Below are positions 39,701 through 51,700 of a DNA stretch of 64,000 nt, in pieces. Each line of letters starts with the position of its first letter. Position 1 is the first letter of the stretch. The translations under genes were made by a program, and so were the position numbers. The notes beneath the pieces were generated by a model, which saw only the letters and a list, made by a program, of their open reading frames with translations, was not told the DNA's origin and ran no database searches. Source of the DNA: Todiramphus chloris collaris. Lineage: Eukaryota > Chordata > Aves > Coraciiformes > Alcedinidae. The stretch covers positions 6,061,741 to 6,125,740 of the forward strand of contig JANVCC010000018.1 in the NCBI GenBank assembly GCA_025345505.1, written 5' to 3'.

Positions 39701-42700
39701 TTTCTTTATATAACTACACAGACTGTACAGCCCACAGATGCTGTTTGTTACACCTTGTCTTCTTTTTGGTAGTGTAAACTCAAGGGAGTTCATTTCTGTA
39801 AAATTTACATTGGTCTTTACATTAAGTAGAAGTCCCTATCTAGAGAAGCTTGATATGAATTGGGCTGATATTAAAAAAAAGCAACAAACCAACTTGCATA
39901 TGATTCTGTGTGCATTACATGTAATGCCTGTATGTGGCAGGTGTCAGGGCCATTTCTTCTTTGTCCTTTATATGAAGAGAAAAAGGTACATCAAGGAATT
40001 TCTGTGAGGAAAGAGTTTGGGAATTTGTGTAAAATAAGAAAATAATAATTAGTGAAAACAGAAATCCTTGTATAATTGTGTATCTCTCCTTATGCAGGTA
40101 CGGGAATCAGTTCAGTGCACAAGAAGTCCTTAGAAAAGGAAGAATTATGCCAAAGACTTAAAGAACAACTAGATGCCCTTGAGAAAGAGACTGCTTCTAA
40201 ACTTGCTGAAATGGATGCATTTAACAGTCAGCTTAAGGTACATGCATTATCTAAATACTTAGTCTTACACTGGTAAGCAGTACACTTATTTATCCATCCA
40301 GTCAGAAAGATCAGTGACACTCCTACCAGGCTTCCAAAAAGCTTTCCCTGACTTCCAATGTCAAATAAGAATTACCAAAAGTCTTGGAGTAAATAATGTG
40401 ATAAACATGCACTTAAAATACCTCTGATGTACTAAAATATGATTCTCTTGCTAATCATTGCTTTGCATGAATCAACCATTGCTCACTCTCACTCTCTTGC
40501 CTTCTAGAATTCATTTTGGTTTAGAATTAAGCTCTTCAGACCCTTGCAAATTCTGTTCTTGTAGTAATGAGGTTATATTGGCTCCTATTTTTGAATTGTG
40601 GACTGAACATTCACCTTTTCCTGAAAGAAGTACATGGTTTCATAGTACATTGCACAAGATCTGGTAGCAGACTTTGGTATTGTCCTAAGAGGCCACTTGT
40701 TTGTGCAAAAGTTAAGAAATACTGAAGGTGCTTTTGTTTCAGAGGCAGCTCTTGACTTGCCTAAAAACACCTGCAACTCTCAGGCAGGGCAGCCTGCGTC
40801 AGCTTCTCTTTATTTACCAGCTTACTCCTAATGGCACTGGTATGAACTTGATATTTAAGTAACAGATTTATGCTGGGTCAGCATGAGGAGTCTGCACTCT
40901 CCAACAAAAAGAACACAAAGAAAAATTTGTGAGTGCTGAAGGAGTTTTCTTTTTAAAAAATGGCTAGGTGTAACATGCATTTGCAGTTAGTTGTTTATTG
41001 CATGGCTTGCTGTGTTCAGTGGCTGCATCCACAGTTCAGTCTTCCCTAAAACATGTTTTTCAAAATGCAGTGCAAAGATTAATTGGCTTTTTATCTACCT
41101 TATCTTACAGTGTGAGAATATGGATGATTCTGTTCTTCAGTGCCTTTTGTCTCTGCTAAGCTGTCTCAACAACCTCTTCCTCTTACTTAAGGTTATTTTC
41201 TAATCTTTGGCTCTTTTGTTTTTTAATTATTTCGCAATTTTTCTCTGCTTACCCTTTCTGTTTGGACGTAGAACTTCTGTTAAATAAATATTCCTAAAAG
41301 AAAATTGATAGGGTCTTCTTTTTCTTTCTGCTAGCTTTTACATCCTCTTAAAGACTTTAAACCTGCTTAGAAATCCAAACTGCAAAGTACTGATAGCTAT
41401 TTTATTTCTTAATAGGCTATGTTCCCTTGTTTTATTTAGGTATTTCCCTTTGTGGTTAAGGTAATGTCAACCAGAAAAACAACTGACTTTAGATGGAAGC
41501 AATGTCTTCTCCCATCTTTTCATCTGTTGCTCTCTACCTGTATCCATACTTTTAAGTCAGGTATATGAATTCTTATCCAAGTGTAAAAGTCTAGCAGTAG
41601 GATCAATATCCAGAACACGATGTATGACATGGCAAACGCAATGCTATTAAACCTCCAGATTAACCCAGTACTAAAAGCTACTTGCTGTTCTTCTTCTGTC
41701 TGCTGGTGTCAGAAATCTGACTGTGGGAATAGTTTCTGAGAGGAGGGGGGAAAATCAGAATGATTTAACTGACATTTTCATTTTGCATAAGGGTTATTCT
41801 GTCCTTAAATCAGAGATAACGGAGTTTTTATAATGCAAGTTTGTTTCCATAGTCCTCCTCAATTTCTGTGCAAAATGAGAAGAGGAAAAGTATTCTCAGC
41901 TGACTATGTTTGGGGGAAAATTGCAGTCAGTTGCTTGATTTAGTTTGTTGCTACAGAGACTTGCACTGATTCAGAAATCTTATTATCTTGCCCTTATTGT
42001 GTAAATTGCACGGTGTCTCTTGGGCAACATGATTATTGATAGAGGTGCATATTGCAGTGGGAATAGATCATACTTAATTGCTTTATTGCATTCATGAGAT
42101 AATATGAAAAGTCAGGTTATATCTGTTACATTGCTCAGTGTGTATCAATAGGACACCTAAGAAAAACCAGTGTAGTAGCTTACAGGTGCTTTGTAATAAT
42201 GGTGAAGTACAATTTAAAGTGATTCTATTATTGTTGATTTCTTTTTTTTCTCCTGTAAATTTAATCATCCCAAAGTTTCATGCTGATTTTCTGCTTTGCA
42301 AAAGTTTATCAGAAGGAGATGGAATAGGAATTGAAGGATGTGTTCAAAAGAAAAAGAGCAAAGCTGTGAAGTTTGCAAATATAGGGAAACTCCAGTCTGA
42401 GTTAGTGTCTTTAGGCTGTGGCTTCCCACTGTGGTAAGCCTGCTGGATATGTTTATGAAGTTTTTTTCTGACTTAAATATGGGACTGATGATCCAGAAAG
42501 CATCACAAAGGCAAGAACCCTACTGGAGGGGATGCACTCGTAGGTTTAAGGTATTGTGTTGGCTTTCAGTTGAAGTCTGTTTCCCTGTAGTTATTTAAAA
42601 TATGCTTCCTTGCCTTCTGTGTCCTTAGAGACTGTTGTGTTTGAACGCTCAGTTTTGTATCTTCCCTTTTCCTCTGTCCTATTTGCTGCTTACAGCAGGT

Positions 42701-45700
42701 GTATGACTGGAAGGGCTCTTTGAAAGCCTAAGTTAAGGCAAATGCTTTGCAAACCTGACATCTACTTTTATACTTCTATTTATTTAGCTTTCTTTACAGT
42801 GACCTTCAAGGACTATTAATAACTTAATGTAACTTTGTCCATTTTTAATAAAACTTGGTTCACAAAGCATTAAAAAGCCTGGATGCTTTTCTCGAAAGAT
42901 TGGCTTTGTCCCTTTTGATGTAGTTCATTGTGCTTCCTCCTTAGGACCTGAGAGAAAGTTACAGCACACAGCAATTAGCCTTGGAGCAGCTCCACAGGAT
43001 CAAACACGACAAAATAAGAGAGGTAGAGAAAAGAAGAGCTGAACTTGCACAGAAAAAGCGACTGGAAGATGAGGCCGCAAGGTACTGTGTCTGAAAGTAT
43101 CAGTGTTGCAGTTCTTAAAGCAAAAGAATGCTGTGATGGCTTTAATAAGCATTACCTCCTTTAATAATAATTACCTCCTGTAATAAGCAGGAGGTCTGAA
43201 CAGTAAAAATACATTCTGTTGAGTTGCCTTAGAGAAAACATTTTACATGGCCTGTCCCTGATAGAAGATAGTTTAAGTTTCCTCTTTCCAGTCTGTTTTT
43301 ATCTTAAAAAAAAAAAAGCCCAAAGCAACAAACAACCACATTATAATTCAGATAAACCAAGTGTAATCACTTTCACTGATAAAATTTTTAGCTTCTTTAA
43401 TAGATAACCTTCATGCATGTAAATTCCCTTTTATTTCCTGCCTTGTTTTGCTGGCCTTCAAAAGATTTGACCTGTGTCCTTAAAAGCACTTCTGAGTAGG
43501 TACTATTTTTTTGACATGTATATCCAGAGAACTGTGAGATTGGTATTTAAAACAATAGGAAGGGCGTTGACTGTTTAATTCCCATGTTAATCTTGAAAAC
43601 TTGGATGAGTGAGCAAACTTTGAGTTTTAAATTTGGTTCCTTTTTTAGGAGGACAATGAGAAAATTCAAATATATGCCTGAGAGGATCTTCGCTTCACAT
43701 ATATGTTCCTTGTTTTGCTCAGCCCACCCTTATATCAAGCACTCAAACTTTTACTGTCTTCAGTTCTTGTCCCCAAGTAGTTTTGTTTACTCTTATTCTA
43801 CTGATTAAGAAACTGTAGTGTCTAGGATTTGATTCTGGCTGTCTTAAGATGCCATCTGTATCTCCTCTCTCCACACCTGCTATCAGTTGCCTATTTTGTG
43901 CTTTGCAGCCCCATATTGAAATGGTGCCTGAGCGAGGGTGGATGGGTGTTCTTGGTGCTTGGTCCTCAGGTCTGGAGTTGCTTTGGTGTACTGGCTTTGA
44001 CTTCCGTCATTCAGAGAGAGCATTTTCCTACAACAGTGTGATGGGGTTTCATAACACTTGTGACACTCTCTTTAAGAGGATCACATTCCACATCTGATAG
44101 AGTGACAGAATTACTGCACAGCTCCTGTTAAATCCTGTCATGTGCTTGAAAACACAATAAAACAACCATCAGATAGAGTGGACGTCCCCCAGTGATTAGA
44201 TGAGTCAGTCTCCTCTCGGCATAGTCCTTCTTCAACAGCCTCTTCAGAAGGTGGCCCAAAGAGTTTGATCTGCTCTTTTCAGATGCAAGGTCTTGACAGC
44301 TAAAATACAATGACTTTTAAGGTGTTGAATTGAATAATAACTACTTTGGAGAGATGAGGCACAGGATAAAACCTGAATGATTTCAGAGAATACAATCAGA
44401 CTTCCGAATTCAGTCTGTTGAAGATTGTGGCTGTGGTGAGGATAAGCATATTGAATAGAATGCAACAATAGATGAAGGCAAAAAGTTAAAGCAACAAAGA
44501 TCAGTATGCAGAGGCTATTTTTATGTATGTACCAGAGTGAAATTTCGTTATTAATCCATTTGGAAATAATTTCTAATCATGAGATTTGGGTACTGCCTTG
44601 GTGGACAGCTTAAAACCTCCTTTGTTCAATTAAAAGATCACTTCTTGCCCATCAGGATGTAGGTGAGCAGAAGTGCCAGTGGAGACACTGCACAAGTAGC
44701 CACGAGGCAGTGTTTCTATACCAAGAGGTTTTGGGGTTTGTGCTTGAACTACACTAGCACTCATGTTAAGACAAAGCGTGGTCTCGTGGAAGAGCTTATT
44801 GCCCAGAGAGAGAAACAGTTGATATCATAGACTCAATTTTACTTAAAAGTGCAGTCGATTACTCTGTGTGATCTCCTTCGTTTTTATCTGAATGTTCTTC
44901 CACTCCTCTCTCATTCTTTTCCTTTAGAAAAGCAAAACGGGATAAGGAGAACCGGTGGCAGGAAAATATCCGAAGGGAAGAGGAAGAGAAAAGGAAGAGA
45001 TTGCAAGAAGAACGAATGCAGGAAAAAGTTCAAGAAAAGCTGAAAGCTGAAGAAGCTTCGGTGAGAGAAAGGGAAAATAAACAGCAGCTTCTTGTGGAGG
45101 AGGAAAAAACCAGACAAGCCACGATCTTGAGGGAAACAGAACAAAGGCAGAGGCAACTGGAAGAAGATAAAAGAAAACAAGAACAAATTGCAAAAGAAGC
45201 TGAGGAGAAGCGGAAGAAGCAGAACGAAGAAATAAAGAAGATAAAAGAAGTGTCCAACTCTCAAGAGGTGGAGAAACGCATTTCTAAATTAAACATAAAT
45301 GAGAAGTTTGCTGACCTGTTGAAACCAACCGAGGGCAAAAGTCTTAAGCCACCTTGGAAAAATGAAGGTAATCTTAGCCTGTTAAATTTTTGCTTTAATG
45401 GTTCTTCTTTTCCTGTTATTTCATTCTTTAAATGTATTATTGTGGTCATGGCCAATGAATTACAGATGCTGGAAACAGGACTATTTTAACTCTTTCCTAA
45501 AGCCTGCACTTTTGTCATTAAAGCAAAATGCTAATATATAGGAGTTTTGCTCAGTGATGAATGGATGGGCACGTTACACTCAGCAAAATGTTTTCTTAAC
45601 TTTGAAATCTATTCTATTTCTGTGTTACTCAATGCTTATTGAAAAACAAAGAACTAAAGTCACCCTAACTCTAATGGGCCTTTGAAAAACACTGATTTAA

Positions 45701-48700
45701 CAATATTTTCTCTAAAGGCAGTTTTGATTAGTTCCATCCATCATTAGTTCTTGTCAGTTGTTATTAGCCACTTTCATCACTGTGTTCAGCAAGAACCAAA
45801 TTAGAAGAGTGCTGAAGGGTATTTGCACGTCTCAGCTGTACCATGTAAAACTCTCCCTGTTAGCAACATCAGTCCCAGACTTGGAGAACGTAGATGCAGA
45901 GATAATAGGAATTGTGTTATTTTAGGTTTCAAAGTAAAAGCTTCATAACTGCTGCTGAACACTTACTGTTGTAGCAGTGCTATCTTTTCAACTTGGAAAA
46001 TTATAATTTTGTTGAACAAGGCTATATTAAAGCACTGGCTTAGCCAGAGTAGTTTGACAGGGAAAGATGAAAATACAAAGATGTATTTTATTGCCTGTGT
46101 TACATTTACTATGATTAACGTGTTTAACTCTTGCACTGTATGCATCCTGTCAGCCTGTTGTAGCTGTGATCTCCTTTGATACTTGGATAGTCTCTTTGGG
46201 GCAAGAACAGTTCTCTTCATACCTGTTGCTTAGCATGATGGGGCTCCAGCTAATTGCATGTCTTAAAATGGTAACTAATTTTCTTCCCTTTCAGGCAATG
46301 CAGTTAGTGTCTCGGAGTCTAGGAATTCAGTAGCCTTGGTAAATTACAGAGCTTTATATCCATTTGAAGCAAGGAATCACGATGAGATGAGCTTTAATAC
46401 CGGGGATATAATTCAGGTAAGACTTCCCATTCACCTTTAACTTGCAAAACTCAATCCCCCTTCCCTGGCCTTGAGAGGTCTTAAGTGTCAAAAGCATTAT
46501 GTTGATATATTTTAAGGCTTACTCAAAATTTAAACTTTATTGCAGATTAAAAAAAAAAAATTCTTTCTTTGGTACTTACACATCCTGGAGGTGATGACAA
46601 TCTGTTTAGCATAACAACAGTGAATGCTACACATAAACTTTCTCAAATTAATAGGGCAGGAATGACACAGAATTATCGAATCATTCATGGTGGAGAAGAA
46701 CTTTAAGGTTGCCAAGTCCAACCATTAACCAAGCACTGCCAAGTTCACCAAAAACCATGTCCCCACAGTTGTTGCAGTTTTGTACATGTACAGGAAAGGC
46801 TGTATGAGGAGAGGCTGAAGGATCTGGGGCTGTTTAGCCTTGAGAAAAGAAGGCTGAGGGGAGACCTTGTTGCCCTCTACAGCTACCTGAAGGGAAGTTG
46901 TAGCGAGGTGGGAGTTGGTCTGTTCTCCCTGGTGACAAGTGACAGAACAAGAGGAAATGGCCTCAAGTTGAACCAGGGGAGGTTCAGGCTGGATATCAGG
47001 AAGCATTTCTTTCCAGAAAGGGTTGTCAGGCACTGGAATGGGCTGCCCGGGGAGGTGGTGGAGTCACCATCCCTGGAAGTGTTTAAGAGCTGGGTAGATG
47101 TTGTGTTTAGGGACATGGTTTAGTGGTTTTTGATAGGGCTAGGAGTAAGGTTGGACTTGATCTTGAAGGTTTCTTCCAGCTGAAACTATTCTGTGATTCT
47201 AAGGTTGGCCTCTAAGTGTCTGTTTGAAGTATGAGTGTAGTACATGAAGGGATGAATCATTACTTAATGGCATCTAAATTACAACCAGCTAGTTACTAAC
47301 AAGTGAAAGGTTTTTGTGAATGTTAATACCATTTCCTGATATATTGTTAACATAGACTTCTGTCTCTTTTTTGTCTGGTCCTTTAGAAATGCTTCCTCAG
47401 GCAGGTATCTAGAGTAGTTTAGTCTGTGTCCATTCTTTGTAGCACTTTTCTGGATTCAGCTGAATATCCTATCTGTAATATTACAGCAGGAGCATAAGAT
47501 TGGATATGTCTTCTGTCTTCAGTTGAAATGTGTGTTACTTTATGCAACTGTATCATTTGTCAGCTTACGTGTTTTTGAAAGCACTTGCTTTCAGGTGAAA
47601 ATCGATTTAAAACTGTGGTAGTACAATTAATATATGTTTCTAATATATAAATACCTATGGTTCCTTCTCATTCAGACTATAAGTGATATAGGTGGGTGAT
47701 AAGGAAGAATTTCCAAAGCAATGCGGTACAAAATATTAAACCACTTCAGCATTAACCTTCAGTTTAACAGCATTACATCATTTATTTGCATTTTCATACC
47801 AGTGAAGCGTGGAAGAGGGAACAAGAGAAGCAGGTTTTGTTTTGGCTTCCTTCTCAGATATAACTGTGTCATTGAAGTGCTGATAGCTTATTTTAGAAAT
47901 AGGCTAACAGCCACTGCTGCCTCCCCCTCCTCTGACACTCTGAACCTCAGCTGAGCTACCTAGCTGATGGTAGTTGATGAGCTGCTAATTTTTAGCTAAT
48001 TTTGACAAATTTTCTTATTTGCAGCACAATGGAGGCTACAATATTGCTATGGATGTTTAAGGACACTCTATACTTAATGGTATAGCAAACAACAGAATTT
48101 TTGGATGTGTTTTGGATGCAGATGGCACAGTAATTATACCTCTAAGCAGAACTGCAGCAGCTGTTTTCAGGCGCTGCTGGGCTCACCAGCCGCTGCCTCT
48201 TGGCTGGGCATTTTGCAAACACAACACGACAGACTCATTTTTGGCAAGCTCGAGTCACTCCAGGTGTAGTACATGATCCTCAGTGTGCACCTTTGGGGCC
48301 CATTTGAAGGAAGGGACTGTCTTTGAGGACTGTCTCTACCTGTGTCTAAAACCAGTGCAACTGCATCATCAATGCTATGATAATTGCATTGTCGTGGTTC
48401 TTGAACAGGGCAAAATCAGCTCAATTTTAAGAAGGAAGAGAGTGAAAATGCTGATCCTTGTATGAGTGCTGCTCACACTGTTCAATTCAGAGTCCCAGCA
48501 GGTGCTGGCACACTGGATACCCTGTTGGTTTCGTGCTGCTAATTGTGTTTTCTTTGTATTTATCCTCCCGTCCATAGGTTGATGAAAAAACTGTGGGAGA
48601 GCCTGGTTGGCTTTATGGGAGTTTTCAAGGACATTTTGGTTGGTTTCCATGCAATTATGTAGAAAAAATATCAGAAGGAGAAAAATCTTTATCTCCTAAG

Positions 48701-51700
48701 AAGGCCTTACTTCCTCCTACAGTATCTTTATCTACTACCTCAGCTGCTTCAGAGTGAGTTTTCATTGTTTGTGTTCACATAGTTTGGATTTTTATTCTAA
48801 ATTTAGCTAACACGTTATGTGCTCTGTAGTTTCACCTGGTGGTTGTTTTTAAGATAGAAATGCAGAAAGCTGATTGAAGAAACTACCTGAAAGTCTTAGC
48901 TTGGAAATTTAAAATATTTGGTAGCCTGCTTTGCATTGTATAGAATATCTTGTTTATATATGTTTAAAAAATACATGTTATAAATAAAGTTACTTTTTAA
49001 AGTTACTAAAAAAATCTTAGAAATAGAAATGGCAATGTGTTAATTATGCCCATATTCAATTTGCAGACCACTTTCAGCAAGTGTATCTGCAGAAGAATCT
49101 GATTACCAAAACATACCTTTTTCTAGCCTGAATGTTAATACAGCGTGGCAACAGAAATCAGCTTTTACCCGCACTGTGTCTCCTGGATCTGTTTCTCCCA
49201 TTCATGGACAGGTATGTGGTGTGAGAGGGCAGAACTTGCTGAAACCAATTTAAAGAAAAACTACAACAAAACAGAGCTTTTCTAATCCTGGGTGCACTGA
49301 ACAGGCTGGAGGATACAGCAGCTAGTCTGAATGCTCCACTGGTGTTGCACTGGCATAATTCCAGCTGTTTCCAGGGACCACTGTGCAAGAAGACTCAAGC
49401 AGTGTAATTCAGAACTCTAAAACCATTTCCACCTGTAGTTAGACACACAATATGGTTCTGACAAATAAGAAACAGTTAAGAGGCTGTTGCTCAACCAACA
49501 GTTGTAAAAAAAAGTCATTTATTCAGCCATCACCTAAACAACACTAGTTACTTAAACTGCAGTAAAAGATAGTTAATGTATGTATGTTTGTTTTTAACAC
49601 TGGCACCAGTTTGGGGTTGTGTGGTCGATCAACATGTCCATTTCTGTTTTAACAGGGTCAACCTGTAGAGAACTTAAAAGCACAAGCACTTTGCTCTTGG
49701 ACTGCAAAAAAAGATAACCACTTGAATTTTTCAAAAAATGATATCATTACTGTCCTGGAGCAGCAGGAAAACTGGTGGTTTGGAGAGGTGCATGGAGGAA
49801 GAGGCTGGTTTCCAAAATCATATGTCAAGCTTTTACCTGGGAGCGAAATGAAGAAAGAGGAGTAAGTGCGACTTTTATTTTTGTTTTATTTAGCAGCTTA
49901 CAAAAAGAGGTGGTTTAGAGTGTGAAATTCTTGCAGTGCTTTCAAGTGCAGAATATAAATACCATTTACAATGTACACCATGCCATTTAAGGCTTTTATT
50001 ATCCATTCTGGCAAGGCAAGTCATGTTGGGCTCGCTACTGTGTAAATAGACAGTCTTCCAAGGTTGAGTGCTGTGAAAAATTAGTGGTGTGTTGTTATTC
50101 ATCAAGTGCCAGACTTTGTTTTTGTTCATTACTGAGTCAGCTCTCCTGCAGTGTAGTTGCATTCTGCCTCTGAAGGTGCCAATTTCTGTGTGACCTGCAA
50201 ATAATTGTAAGCTCATAGGGCACATCTTGCAGAAATAGTGTATTTTTCTTTACTTGAAAGGATCATTATGTCTATTCTAATGCTGCAAGGTGACTATTGA
50301 GGTAATAATTCAAAGTCTGGTTACTGCTGGGATAGCTGCACCATTGTGTGTGAGTTGTCCTTTTCATGCATTATGGTAAAAATTCTTAGAATTTCCTCTA
50401 GAACAAAAGAATTTAGACAAAATCTTTAATTTGTACTTCTTTTAGATAGCGTAATTTGCAAATATATCTACTAATCTTTCACCACATCTTACTTTTTTGG
50501 AAGTGGTATTCTCTTGGATGCCATTCATATCATAAATCCCAGTAATACCTCTCACAGTCAGGGAGATCTTTGCAATTAATTCAGAGGCAATACCAAATTT
50601 GAGATAACCAAAGTGAGATTGTTCTTGATCAGCCTTTTAGTTACTCAAACTCTTTTTCTTTCTGCAGACCAGAACCTGTTTATGCAGCTGTAAGCAAAAA
50701 GCCTAATGCACAGTCTTACACAGCAGGAGAGGGTAAGACAGCATGAACTATGCTACTTAATGGTATGGTCTCTTTCTGCTTAATGGCATGTGAATAAGTT
50801 TAAATGTGTGGAGAGTTTCTGAGCAGGCTTTCTAATGCTTGCCCAAAAGAGGATTCTAAACCAGGAACTTAAGTAAAGCTTATAACTAATTCAGGTTAAG
50901 CGTAGGCCTGGGTTTTGTCTTTGTCTTTAAGACTTTTGCTTGAGCAAAAATTTATTTATGAAAACTTCACTGTCTCATATCCATAAGCTGAGTTCTCTTC
51001 CTGCTATTCTTTATGGTATCATGATACACTGTAGAGACATGAGAAGGGATTTTTAGTCTCCTGAGTGTGGATCATTCTCTTTTAATCAGAAGGAAGTACA
51101 GAAAACAAATATTACTGGAGAAAAAAATTGTGGGAAGCACTTTGTAAGTCTTTTAAATCTCATGTATCTCCATGCTTCCCCAATGACATTTTCATTCCAC
51201 TCATGTGTTTCACTTTTGCTGTGTTAATCAGGTAAGAATGGTTTTAATCCAGTTTCAATGTGGAATATGCATGCTTTCAGTGAGACACAGAGGTAAGGTG
51301 GAGTACTTGATGCAAGAGCTGTGTTTTCAAGTTGTGGTCTACAGTCAGAGGCTCATCTGCAAGATGGTTGTAGAGTAGTAACTCTCACTGTGCCAAATTC
51401 ATCTCTCTGTACAAAGTTGTGTACCTTTAATTCAGAGTTGTAAGCATGAGGTGAGATGTGACTACAGTCAAGCAAGTAGGTAGGTTGATTCACAAGCTTA
51501 GGAAGACATGATCCATGTTACAAACACAGTGATGAACGCTGATGCTTGCATCTGATGTGTTTTTATCCTCCTGTCTGAACCCTCTGTCTCTTTTTCTGTG
51601 TGTGCTGTTTGCACAGAGTATGTTGCACTCTATTCATACTCGAGCTCTGAGCCTGGTGACCTGACTTTCACGGAAGGTGAGGAAATCCTAGTGACCCAGA

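Larger units (their letters stand above)
38581..44927. other. ITSN2 introns 14-17
   Basis: Introns 14 (38581-39387), 15 (39476-40097), 16 (40238-42944) and 17 (43082-44927). Unique-looking AT-rich sequence; no CR1 or LTR recognised. A small perfect hairpin lies at 43173-43195. Confidence 0.6.
45368..48577. other. ITSN2 introns 18 and 19
   Basis: Intron 18 (45368-46294) has no recognised element. Intron 19 (46417-48577) splits SH3A and carries an inverted pair of CR1 pieces at 46672-47205. The remainder (47210-48577) shows nothing identifiable. Confidence 0.6.

Noticed and set aside
44911..45264. Long antisense open frames opposite exon 18
   Set aside because: They are mirror images of the Lys/Glu/Arg-rich coiled-coil codons (giving Phe/Leu/Ser runs). 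No independent gene is supported. The same applies to 36549-36830 and 29390-29734.
46417..48577. Search for a neuronal SH3A micro-exon like the one known in ITSN1 (inserting VKGEW)
   Set aside because: No 15-nt AG...GT-bounded segment encoding a similar peptide could be identified by eye. Intersectin-2 is not known to me to have it.
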